Source: Solibacillus cecembensis (GTDB taxonomy: Bacteria > Bacillota > Bacilli > Bacillales_A > Planococcaceae). Taken from it: a stretch of 64,000 bases of DNA. Both the position numbers and the translations under genes were made by a program. The notes beneath the pieces were generated by a model. The model saw only the letters and a program-made list of their open reading frames with translations, made no database searches and was not told where the DNA came from. Numbering within the stretch: position 1 is the stretch's first letter; the number at the start of each line of letters is the position of its first letter. Where the stretch lies: assembly GCF_001439635.1 (NCBI RefSeq), contig NZ_LMBZ01000002.1, positions 157,265-221,264 of the forward strand, in the 5' to 3' direction. This document shows positions 15,984 through 24,266 of this stretch, in pieces.

Positions 15984-17093
15984 TTATTTAGCGGAACCAC
16001 TAATAAAGGCTTCCTCTTCATAATACATATTTTTTACTAACACATTAGGTCCTAAGCACTTTACAGCTGGACAGTGGCAGTTTAAGCTTTTCGCAAGGTC
16101 AGTAGCAAGCCATTTATCAAACACGGCGGGCAAAGAATCGGTTTGAATATTGCCTAGTGCGGGCGTATCGCCAAAATCAGTGACGATAACATCGCCTGAA
16201 AAAATATTAATATTTAAACGTGAGCGCCCATCAGGATCATTGCGTAATGTAACGTTTTTCGCCTCACGTAGACGGGTTAACAGCTTTTGGTCTTCTTCAT
16301 TTGAACTACATGGATAAAAAGGGAGTGTCCCAAATAACATCCACGTATTTTCATCGCGATTATCCAATATTTGATGAATGGCTTCACGTGTTTCTTCAAG
16401 AGATAATGAACTAAGTGCGGAAGCGAAGTCTGAAGGATACATAGGGTGAATTTCGTGCCTAGCACACTTCATTTCTTCCACGATTTGACGGTGGATATGG
16501 TCTAAATAAGGTAAAGTTTTTTTATTAAGCATTGTTTCAGCAGATACCATCACGCCATTTTCAGCGAGCATTTTTGAATTGTCAATCATGCGTTGGAACA
16601 GTGCCGCTCTTTGCTCAACAGTTGGTTTCCGGTCCATCATCGCAAAGCCTGTTTCCACAAATTCCTCAATCGTTCCCCAGTTATGAGAAATATGTAGCAC
16701 ATCTAAATACGGTGCAATTTTTAAATACCGCGCGCCCTCCATCGTTAAATTGGAGTTCATCTGTGTTCGGACGCCTCGTTCATGGGCATATTTTAACAAT
16801 GGTAACACATAATTTTGAATCGACTTTTTACTCATCATTGGTTCGCCACCCGTAATACTGAGCGTTTGTAAATGGGGAATTTCGTCTAAGCGCTGTAAAA
16901 TGAGTTCGATTGGTAAAGCGTCTGGGTCTTTCGTTTGAAGCGTGTAACCGACTGCGCAATGTGCACAGCGCATATTACAAAGGTTCGTCGTTGTAAATTC
17001 GATATTCGACAAGGTCATTTGCCCATGTTTTTCGATATCTAAATAAGCCTCCCATGGATCATAGCTTGGGCTAATTTCTTTTAACGTGTTCAT
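15984..17093 (-). CDS. yfkAB: Radical SAM protein, YfkAB type
   Basis: A 369-residue radical SAM enzyme. The 4Fe-4S cluster motif CNMRCAHC (CxxxCxxC, near residue 38) is followed by the glycine motif SITGGEP. A second Cys cluster near the C-terminus, CHCPAVKC, is the CxCxxxxC motif that defines the Bacillus YfkAB family. The reaction of this family is not established. Gene order places it first downstream of a DUF4184 gene on the minus strand, with a 68-base gap and its own AAGGAAG ribosome site. Confidence 0.9.
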   Translation of the reverse strand: MNTLKEISPSYDPWEAYLDIEKHGQMTLSNIEFTTTNLCNMRCAHCAVGYTLQTKDPDALPIELILQRLDEIPHLQTLSITGGEPMMSKKSIQNYVLPLLKYAHERGVRTQMNSNLTMEGARYLKIAPYLDVLHISHNWGTIEEFVETGFAMMDRKPTVEQRAALFQRMIDNSKMLAENGVMVSAETMLNKKTLPYLDHIHRQIVEEMKCARHEIHPMYPSDFASALSSLSLEETREAIHQILDNRDENTWMLFGTLPFYPCSSNEEDQKLLTRLREAKNVTLRNDPDGRSRLNINIFSGDVIVTDFGDTPALGNIQTDSLPAVFDKWLATDLAKSLNCHCPAVKCLGPNVLVKNMYYEEEAFISGSAK

Positions 17094-17161
17094 GATATGT
17101 AAAACTTCCTTTCTAGCATTCTATTTTCTCATATAATGCGCACTTTGCAAATGAAAGGCTA

Positions 17162-17908
17162 TTAATATTCGTTACTTTTTAGTACAAATTGATAGAATAA
17201 TGAGGTGATGAATAAACTAATGAAAAATGAATCGATTATGCGAACGACAACGATTCCGTAACTTAAAATTGAAATATAGTCGATTATATACCAGGAAACG
17301 ACGATGGCTAGCGTTAAAAGTATAAGAGAGAACCAAAAAATGAGCTTTTGTTTCATTTGAATGTCCGTCTTTTTTTGTTTTTGAGCGTACGTCCTGAAAT
17401 ACATATATCCAATGATTAACATGAGCCCGACTAATGTACTCCCATGTTGTAAAAATTTATACAACGGAATGTCAAAATGGAAGATTGTAAAAGTGTGCGC
17501 TAAAGTGGTTGGGAATTTCTGAACCATATAGCCATTTTGATGTGTAAAAGAATCCCATGTGATATGTGTCAACATCCCAAGCAATGCCGAGTAAACGAAG
17601 ATGATGACTCTGAGTGCATAATTCGCATGTAAACGGCTCTTAGTAGAATCTTGTAGGAACGCAGGTATATGGTTAAATAGTGTTTGATAAATAAAAAAAT
17701 GAAAAATCAAGTAAAAAAATGCAACGAGCGGGAGATTGTAAGTCAAAAATCCCGAAAAGGTATGCCCAATGACACCGATTGGTTGCCCTCTTAAAAAATA
17801 TTCAAAGTCAGGAGCCATACTACCTAAAACGAGTGCAGGGAAATGGATGTATTTGCTTTTTCTAGAGAAGGGTAATACGGCTGCGGGATGTGCAAATGTT
17901 AATGGCAT
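17162..17908 (-). CDS. DUF4184 integral membrane protein
   Basis: A 248-residue membrane protein with about six hydrophobic segments. It begins MPLTFAHPAAVLPF and has SMAPDFEYFLRG at residue 30 and GMLTHITWDSFTH near 112. Conserved His and Asp in these motifs resemble the metal-binding phospholipase-like pattern of DUF4184 proteins. The function is unknown. The ATG at 17908 follows a good AAAGGAG site. Confidence 0.8.
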   Translation of the reverse strand: MPLTFAHPAAVLPFSRKSKYIHFPALVLGSMAPDFEYFLRGQPIGVIGHTFSGFLTYNLPLVAFFYLIFHFFIYQTLFNHIPAFLQDSTKSRLHANYALRVIIFVYSALLGMLTHITWDSFTHQNGYMVQKFPTTLAHTFTIFHFDIPLYKFLQHGSTLVGLMLIIGYMYFRTYAQKQKKTDIQMKQKLIFWFSLILLTLAIVVSWYIIDYISILSYGIVVVRIIDSFFISLFITSLFYQFVLKSNEY

Positions 17909-18248
17909 GATAATAAACTCCTTTATATATCGTTCGCTTTGTTTAGCCTAAGCGAACTCATAGTGCTTGTTGGAACGAGTTCTTTCGTACAAAAAAATCA
18001 GTTCACTTACACGAAAAGTTTGCACCAATATAGCATTATAACATTATTGTAAAATAGATTGCAGGTTTTCTTTAATTAGTAACAATGAGATAGAAAAATG
18101 CAACTTATACTTGGGTGATGGAGAGAAGAAAGGGGGTATCATACAAGTTAGTACATATTTGATAAGGGAATGAATATTTTCCAAATCAAATAAAAACGCT
18201 CAGAAAATCCGAGCGTTTTTAAGGTAATAAGCGAGTGAGCTCAAGTAT
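17909..18248. other. Intergenic region upstream of the DUF4184 gene
   Basis: This 340-base AT-rich stretch holds the DUF4184 promoter region, an 8-bp inverted repeat GTTCGCTT / AAGCGAAC (17932-17957) that would lie in its 5' leader, and the terminator of the beta-helix gene at 18192-18220. No additional gene was found. Confidence 0.5.
18192..18220 (-). terminator. Terminator of the beta-helix gene
   Basis: A perfect 10-bp stem AAAAACGCTC / GAGCGTTTTT with a 9-base loop can work in both directions. It lies 28 bases after the beta-helix stop codon. Confidence 0.85.
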
Positions 18249-20186
18249 TCAATCACTCACCTCATCAAATGTATGGGAAATCAGGCTATTGTTTTCGCTA
18301 TAAAATTTTTCGCCAAATGAATTTTCAACGGATGTCCGAACGAGTTCAATTTTGGAATGATTGATCGCTTGCACATTATAGTTAAAACGCTCATTTTGAA
18401 TGATACAATCCGTCGCATGAAGGGACGAGTGATTTTGTACATAAAAATCGGATTCATGCCCTTCTGTAATTTGAGTCGCAGAAAGCTCGACGGTGGAATC
18501 AGCGTCCATCCAAATTTGCGAGAGTTTATGGTTGGAAATAAACGAATCTTGAATGAACGCTTCCGCATTATTTTCGATAATGAGCCCATTACGCTCGCCT
18601 TGCAACAACTCGCTATTTTTAAAAATGAGCGAGCTATCATTAATGACAATCTGTGGCATTTGATGTGAGGAAATTTGGCTTTCAAAAATTTCGAGTGACG
18701 CATCCTTCATCACTTTAATGGCATTTCCTGTACCCCCGCTAATAGTGGAACGATGAATCGTTGCTTTAGTTCGGCTAGCGAGTTCAATTTGTGTTCCTAA
18801 AGCGTTTTGGAATGTGGAATCTTGTACAGCCAACTGACAGTCTTCCAACATAAAAATACTTTTTCCACCCGTAAATTCACTGTTCGAAATGACCACGTTT
18901 GCCTGTTCTTTGCCAGCAATATGTGGCATGTAATTGTCTTTAAATTGACAGTTATCAATCGTCATAGTAGCTTGATTGGCAGCGAGAATCCCGTTTCCTT
19001 TATTATGCATTAATTCACATTCCATCATCACTAACTCCGCCCCAATGACCGTAGCGCCTGAATTATCGTTTTTAGTTAAGATGCTTGTAACAACGGATAC
19101 TGAAGCTTCTTTTTCAACGAAGATTCCAACTTGCTTGCCGTCTTTAATCGTTGAGTCTTTTAACGAACAAATCGATTTTTCCGTGACAAATAACTGCGAT
19201 AAAACATTCGCTTCAAAGGTTGTTTGACTAAAATTGAGAATCGATTTTTCCCGAACTTGTACGCCAACCCCTTGGCAGTTCACAATTTGGCAATTCGTCA
19301 TGTGAAGCAAGGATTCCATCGTCAGCTGAATATTCGCGATTTTGTGGGAGGAAAAAAGCGTATTCGAAATGGTTCCTTCAGCGAACTCCCTTAGCATTAA
19401 TCCAGATTCTTGTCCGTGTTGAATGAAGCAATGGTCGAGTTGGAATTTACTCTTTTGAATCCATAACTGCGGTAAATGATGGTGTTGCAATGTCGTTTCG
19501 GTAAGCGTGACCGATGTATGCTCCGTTGCATAAATCCCATTGCCATCCCCATTTTCAATTGTACTTCCACAATCGGTTAAAGTAGACTCGTTTTGAATAA
19601 TGATTTGTGTGCCAGAATGGTGATGAATTTTGACATTTTCTGTTGAAATATGTGCATGCGATTTTGCCCAAATCGCATGACGTGCATTTGAAAATTCACT
19701 ATGTTTAATTTCAACGGTCGAATTTTCTACTAATAGGTGCGCTTTTTCATTATTATCAAATGCACAGTGTGCAAATGAAGCATGACTTTGGTTGACAAAG
19801 GCAATTGCGACGTCTTTAGCATTGGAGAAGGTGCAGTCTTCAAACGTTGCCTTTCCGCTGTTGAATGAGAGGATGGCATTGGATAATAAGCCGTTGAAGG
19901 TACAGTTTTTGACGGTAAGTTCGCCTTCTACTAAGATTTGCATTGTTGGATAAATCGCCATATTTTCAAGTGTGGCATGGCCTGATTTCGCAATGATAAT
20001 GACCCCTTCAACTAATACTGGATTCGTCATATGACCGCTTATCGTAACATGCTCATGGATTGTGATGGATTCCTTATATTTTCCACCAGCAAGATAAATT
20101 TGATCGCCTCGCTGTGCTTTTTCCAATGCACGTTTCACCGTTTTTATTTTGGAAAAAATAGAAGTAGATACTTTAATGATTGTCAT
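18249..20186 (-). CDS. Large right-handed beta-helix protein
   Basis: A 645-residue protein made almost wholly of about 22-residue rungs, each with a hydrophobic strand and an Asn- or His-rich turn (for example FEDCTFSNAKDVAIAFVNQS). The N-terminal region, ALEKAQRGDQIYLAGGKYKE, is typical of pectate-lyase-like parallel beta-helices. There is no signal peptide, membrane segment or sortase signal, so it is probably cytoplasmic. No obvious catalytic cluster was seen. ATG 20186 has a perfect AGGAGG seven bases upstream; an upstream in-frame ATG at 20207 has none. It is divergent from a MoxR-VWA pair and may be a scaffold for that system (inference). Confidence 0.85.
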   Translation of the reverse strand: MTIIKVSTSIFSKIKTVKRALEKAQRGDQIYLAGGKYKESITIHEHVTISGHMTNPVLVEGVIIIAKSGHATLENMAIYPTMQILVEGELTVKNCTFNGLLSNAILSFNSGKATFEDCTFSNAKDVAIAFVNQSHASFAHCAFDNNEKAHLLVENSTVEIKHSEFSNARHAIWAKSHAHISTENVKIHHHSGTQIIIQNESTLTDCGSTIENGDGNGIYATEHTSVTLTETTLQHHHLPQLWIQKSKFQLDHCFIQHGQESGLMLREFAEGTISNTLFSSHKIANIQLTMESLLHMTNCQIVNCQGVGVQVREKSILNFSQTTFEANVLSQLFVTEKSICSLKDSTIKDGKQVGIFVEKEASVSVVTSILTKNDNSGATVIGAELVMMECELMHNKGNGILAANQATMTIDNCQFKDNYMPHIAGKEQANVVISNSEFTGGKSIFMLEDCQLAVQDSTFQNALGTQIELASRTKATIHRSTISGGTGNAIKVMKDASLEIFESQISSHQMPQIVINDSSLIFKNSELLQGERNGLIIENNAEAFIQDSFISNHKLSQIWMDADSTVELSATQITEGHESDFYVQNHSSLHATDCIIQNERFNYNVQAINHSKIELVRTSVENSFGEKFYSENNSLISHTFDEVSD

Positions 20187-20535
20187 AAAAAACCTCCTAC
20201 TCGTCATGCTCTACCATTTATATTCACTCAATTTGCTGAAATTAATCATGGCGATGAAAATTTATATGACATCCGCCGGGGCTTAACTTTATTCAGCGGG
20301 GTATGAACGCTGAATAAAGTTAAGTCGCAATGATTACGAATCAACTACAGTGTTACTTTTATATGTGTGAGCGGGTCCATTTATTAAAAAATAGCGAGGG
20401 AAATGAGGAGATTCCATAATGAATGGACATAAATAATCATATACATGTTTAAAAAGTGCTAGAGTAGTGAAAATTTATTAAAACAGTCCAGTTATTCACT
20501 TTGACATGCAGTTTTGAAGGAAAGGGGAGTTTCGT
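20187..20535. other. Divergent intergenic region, beta-helix versus MoxR gene
   Basis: This 349-base region holds the beta-helix ribosome site (AGGAGG, minus strand), repeat copy 2 (20267-20324), and the probable MoxR gene promoter region with TTGACA at 20499-20504. A five-codon frame after GAGGAG near 20420 is too short to call. Nothing else is recognised. Confidence 0.5.
20267..20324 (+). repeat. Palindromic repeat, copy 2
   Basis: TGACATCCGCCGGGG is followed by a perfect 17-bp inverted repeat (20282-20298 against 20308-20324; CTTAACTTTATTCAGCG and its complement) around a 9-base loop. The same leader and left arm occur at 15803-15833 in the same orientation. Confidence 0.8.
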
Positions 20536-21657
20536 ATGTTAAATAAACAATTACTTGTAATTCAACAACATTTAAATGAAAAGTTTTTTGATCGTGAAAT
20601 TGAAATAGAGGCGTTATTGACTGCTCTTCTTTCAAAACAACATATTTTGTTTATTGGTCCTGCGGGGACAGGGAAAAGTGCGTTGTCCGCGATGCTCGGT
20701 GAAATGGTGGAAGGGAGCCATTATTTCCAACATTTATTGACGCCATTTAGTACACCAGAAGAACTTTTCGGAGTGTTGTCATTGAAAGATTTAGAGCAAG
20801 GCATTTACAAGCGGAATGTAAGTGAGATGTTGCCAGAAGCCCATTTTGCTTTTATTGATGAAATATTTAAAGCAAATTCGGCCATTTTAAATTCTTTATT
20901 AACATTAATAAATGAGCGTGTTTACTATAATAACGGCGTTCCGATTGCCTCTCCTTTAATGACATTAGTCGGTTCCTCGAATGAATTTATCGAGGACGGA
21001 GAAGGGTTAGAGGCGCTTTTTGACCGGTTTTTATTGCGCTATGAGGTGAATTATATTCGTGAAGATGCTGCTTTTGTTGCGATGTTAAAAGATGAGCAGC
21101 CTATTCGGATTCCGAAAATGACACTACAGGAGCTATCAAATCATCAAGCGCATGTTTCGCGTATTTACATTCCAGATACAATTTACAAAACGATTGCGAA
21201 AATACGTAAAGGTCTTTATGACGAAGGGATACGCCCGTCAGATCGCCGTTTTAAACAATCATTAGCCATCTTAAAAGCAAAGGCTTACATGGCAAGTCGA
21301 ATGGAAGTACATCAGGAAGATTTACTCGTTTTGACACATGTATTATGGGAGACGATTGATCAAAAAGTAAGGACCGAAGAAATTATTCATGACTTGGCAT
21401 TTGATACAGTCGAAACGTTTATTCACCGTGCACAATATGAATTTGAAGGGATTTTAATGAACGCGCAAAGTACGATGCTGAGCAAGCCACCATTCGCGCG
21501 TACAGCATTAAGTGAACTGCTTATGCAAGGGAAAACTCTATTTTTAGAAGTTCAAAATATGAATCGCCAAGTACCAAATCGCCCGGAATTGCAAACATTA
21601 AAAAATGATATGCATAAACGACTACTCCAAATGACAACAGAAGTTATTGGTTTTTAA
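20536..21657 (+). CDS. MoxR-type AAA+ ATPase, RavA-like
   Basis: A 373-residue AAA+ ATPase of the MoxR group. It has Walker A GPAGTGKS (41-48), Walker B FAFIDEIF (104-111) followed by KANSAILNSLLTLINERVYY, and a sensor region with VGSSNEF and ALFDRFLLRYEV. A PSDRRFKQSL sensor-2-like segment is also present. The opening HLNEKFFDREIEIEALL matches the RavA arrangement. MoxR proteins are chaperone-like and work with VWA proteins to mature or regulate targets; the next gene, 20 bases downstream, encodes a VWA protein. In Escherichia coli RavA-ViaA affects aminoglycoside sensitivity and respiration-linked processes. Confidence 0.87.
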   Translation: MLNKQLLVIQQHLNEKFFDREIEIEALLTALLSKQHILFIGPAGTGKSALSAMLGEMVEGSHYFQHLLTPFSTPEELFGVLSLKDLEQGIYKRNVSEMLPEAHFAFIDEIFKANSAILNSLLTLINERVYYNNGVPIASPLMTLVGSSNEFIEDGEGLEALFDRFLLRYEVNYIREDAAFVAMLKDEQPIRIPKMTLQELSNHQAHVSRIYIPDTIYKTIAKIRKGLYDEGIRPSDRRFKQSLAILKAKAYMASRMEVHQEDLLVLTHVLWETIDQKVRTEEIIHDLAFDTVETFIHRAQYEFEGILMNAQSTMLSKPPFARTALSELLMQGKTLFLEVQNMNRQVPNRPELQTLKNDMHKRLLQMTTEVIGF

Positions 21658-21677
21658 GTAGATAAGGGGGGAGCGCG

Positions 21678-23132
21678 GTGCTGTATAGTCAGTCGATTTT
21701 TGATATTTCAACGGAACAGCAAATGCGATTTAATGATTTGCTAAAAAAGGCGACAATGCTACGGGAATGCTGCTTGGAAGGGGAAAAAATCATTCGTGGC
21801 TTTACAAATTTAGTAGGGGATTGTTGGATTGCCTTTTTTGCGCTAAAACCTCAAGTAAAAGCTGTTGCTACGGGAAGTAATGCCTTACAGCATGAGTTCA
21901 TCCTCAATTTATTGGAAAATGAAGAGTACAAGCGTTGGCACACTTTAACAAAAGGCGATGAATTACTTAGTGTGTTAACAGCTGTTGGCGTGGCAGAGCA
22001 AATGAAAGCGACCTTCCAACATTCACAAGTCATGCAACAGCAAAGGGCAGCTGAGCATAGAAAAGAATTGCTCCAAAATCAACTCCATCAGATACGGAAC
22101 AACCAATCGACTACGACGTTTTCAGACCAAGCGAAATACGAGCAGCAAACCCTTCAAAATAAAATCGAGCAAGAAAACAAAACAATTAGGCAGGCCCATC
22201 AGGAGCTACGACAGCAAATCAATCAGTTCGATGACGCCTCCATCAGCACGCTCATTACAAGTAATAAAAGCAAAATTCGGCATACGAAAAATGCCATTGT
22301 CGCTGTTGGAACGATGGACGGCAAAAAAAACGAACAATTGCCTTTAACGGAGCAATTTGAATTAGTTGAGAGAATACGTGAGCACAAAAGCTTACTCAAC
22401 ATCGCGGAAATGGTCGGACGTTTTAAAAAAATCGCACAAAAAAAGCAAAAGTTGAAGGATAAACAAACGATGGCACGGCAAAATATTTCAATTGGTCAGG
22501 AAGTTTCGAGATTGTTACCATCAGAGCTTGCAAACTTTGTTTTACCACCAAGTAAGCTCGATTTTCTACGCCGCTACGGGGAAAAACAAACGTTTATCTT
22601 TGATACGAAAGGGAAAGATAGAAAAGGAAAAGGGCCCATCATTATTTGCATGGATGAAAGCAGCTCCATGACCTCCATAAAAGAGCAAAGTAAGGCCTTT
22701 TGTATCGCATTACTCATGATTGCACGGCAACAAAAAAGAGATTTCGCCATTATTCCATTTGCAAGTGTCGTTGGGGAAGTGCATCTATTTAAAAAAGGGC
22801 AAGTTACAACGAAACAAATAATGGATTATAGTGCGCAATTTTTAGGTGGTGGCACAAACTATGAACGGCCTTTACGAGAATCATTGAACATTTTATTGAC
22901 AAGTGCATTTAATAAGGCAGATATTTTATTCGTCACAGATGGCTCAAGTTTTTTACCAAGGCGCTTTATTGATGAATTTAATGATATAAAAAAGAAAAAA
23001 CAATTTGAATGCTCGGCTATTGTGTTAACGAATTTATTCAATGCTGTAGATGTAACGGTAGTCGGAAGCTTTTCAGATCGGATAATCGAGGTGAATGAGC
23101 TATTTGAAGCGGGTGATGCGTTTGTTTTTTAA
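21678..23132 (+). CDS. VWA-domain protein, ViaA-like partner of MoxR ATPase
   Basis: A 484-residue protein. The N-terminal 200 residues are helical and Gln-rich, with a predicted coiled coil at about 115-185. The C-terminal von Willebrand A domain has a complete MIDAS: DESSS (from residue 326), Thr in GGGTNYE (about 394) and Asp in VTDGSS (about 421). Length and layout resemble ViaA. The start is GTG 21678, five bases after a GGGGGGAG site. It is co-transcribed with the MoxR ATPase. Confidence 0.85.
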   Translation: MLYSQSIFDISTEQQMRFNDLLKKATMLRECCLEGEKIIRGFTNLVGDCWIAFFALKPQVKAVATGSNALQHEFILNLLENEEYKRWHTLTKGDELLSVLTAVGVAEQMKATFQHSQVMQQQRAAEHRKELLQNQLHQIRNNQSTTTFSDQAKYEQQTLQNKIEQENKTIRQAHQELRQQINQFDDASISTLITSNKSKIRHTKNAIVAVGTMDGKKNEQLPLTEQFELVERIREHKSLLNIAEMVGRFKKIAQKKQKLKDKQTMARQNISIGQEVSRLLPSELANFVLPPSKLDFLRRYGEKQTFIFDTKGKDRKGKGPIIICMDESSSMTSIKEQSKAFCIALLMIARQQKRDFAIIPFASVVGEVHLFKKGQVTTKQIMDYSAQFLGGGTNYERPLRESLNILLTSAFNKADILFVTDGSSFLPRRFIDEFNDIKKKKQFECSAIVLTNLFNAVDVTVVGSFSDRIIEVNELFEAGDAFVF

Positions 23133-23209
23133 CTTTACGCTTTCAATCTAGTCAAATAATCAAATGTCTCTTACAATAAGCATGAGCAATTGTTTGAGGA
23201 GGAATTTTT

Positions 23210-24043
23210 TTGTTTACAGATTATTCGACATTATTAGAGGCTTTACCTGAACAGCGGGCACAGTTCGTAAAAGAACAGGAGGCGATTTTTGATACGATTT
23301 TGATAAATGTAGGTCATATGGAATCAGCTATTCGGGACCAGCAAAATTACCAACTGTTTATTCAATTATTATCTGAAAATACAATTCCAGCACCAATCTT
23401 ACATCATTATGTCGATTATTTGAGTGCAGACAAAGGGTTACTGTTTGAAATGACTACCGCTGATCCATCGGCAGTCATCCAGCGCTCCTATTCCGCATTA
23501 TTTTTAACTGCGATTGTTCATTCGGATCGTCAGCTTGGCATTTTAACGGCAGAAGAAGTGGAACAATTAACAACGGCTGCGATTACGCTGTTTTCGAAAG
23601 AACAGGATTTTCGAAGTTATATAGATGAAACGACGGGTTGGGCGCATAGTATCGCGCACACGGCAGATCTTATTTGTGCGATTATCCAACATCCACATTT
23701 TTCTATTCGTTTTACATCACATATTTTACAAGCCATTCGTACAAACTTGTGGAAGGGCTATGTATTTCAAGATGATGAAGAGGAGCGATTTACGAAAATT
23801 GTTATGGCACTTATGGCAAAAGGGATTGAAGATGCACTCTTTAATGAATGGACCACGCAGCTATTTGACCGTTTAGAAATGGTTGCCTATGAGCGCGGTT
23901 ATGATGCGACTTGGTTCAAAGCGAGGACAAACCTGTTAAATATGATGAAAACACTTTACTTCTATTTGAAGTTTTCGAAGCAATCGGACAAGCTACGAGA
24001 AACGGTATCAAACTTTATACAACAATGGCTAAGACTCTCATAA
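23210..24043 (+). CDS. DUF2785 family protein
   Basis: A 277-residue, mainly helical soluble protein. The segments RSYSALFLTAIVHSDRQLG and TGWAHSIAHTADL, the latter with two conserved His, match DUF2785 proteins. Their activity is unknown to me. The start is TTG 23210 after a strong GAGGAGGAA site. It follows the VWA gene by 77 bases with no terminator seen between, so it may be part of the MoxR-VWA transcript, although that link is not proven. Confidence 0.75.
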   Translation: MFTDYSTLLEALPEQRAQFVKEQEAIFDTILINVGHMESAIRDQQNYQLFIQLLSENTIPAPILHHYVDYLSADKGLLFEMTTADPSAVIQRSYSALFLTAIVHSDRQLGILTAEEVEQLTTAAITLFSKEQDFRSYIDETTGWAHSIAHTADLICAIIQHPHFSIRFTSHILQAIRTNLWKGYVFQDDEEERFTKIVMALMAKGIEDALFNEWTTQLFDRLEMVAYERGYDATWFKARTNLLNMMKTLYFYLKFSKQSDKLRETVSNFIQQWLRLS

Positions 24044-24137
24044 AAATCAATGAAAATAATAAAGAATCGTAAAATGAAATCAGTCAATTGATAATAAATG
24101 ATGTTATTGTAGAATAATATTGTTTTTACGATAGGTC

Positions 24138-24204
24138 ATAATTAAAACTTATCGCAAAAGATAATAATAATGCAATTTACTTATGTCGAAGAATGCGCTA
24201 TCAT
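24138..24204 (+). promoter_or_regulatory. Aconitase promoter with CcpC-type dyad
   Basis: ATAA-N7-TTAT (24138-24152) fits the CcpC consensus. A promoter TTTACT-N17-TATCAT (24176-24204) predicts a start near 24211, which centres the dyad at about -66. A TTAT half-site at 24181-24184 falls near -27. B. subtilis citB has this same arrangement, with citrate-responsive repression by CcpC. Confidence 0.75.
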
Positions 24205-24266
24205 AGGCTTTGGAGAAAAGAACTTATTAACCTTTTCGATTATGAAACTTTAGGGGGAACATCAAC

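Noticed and set aside
20410..20450. Five-codon leader peptide after GAGGAG
   Set aside because: Too short to distinguish from chance and not followed by an attenuator.
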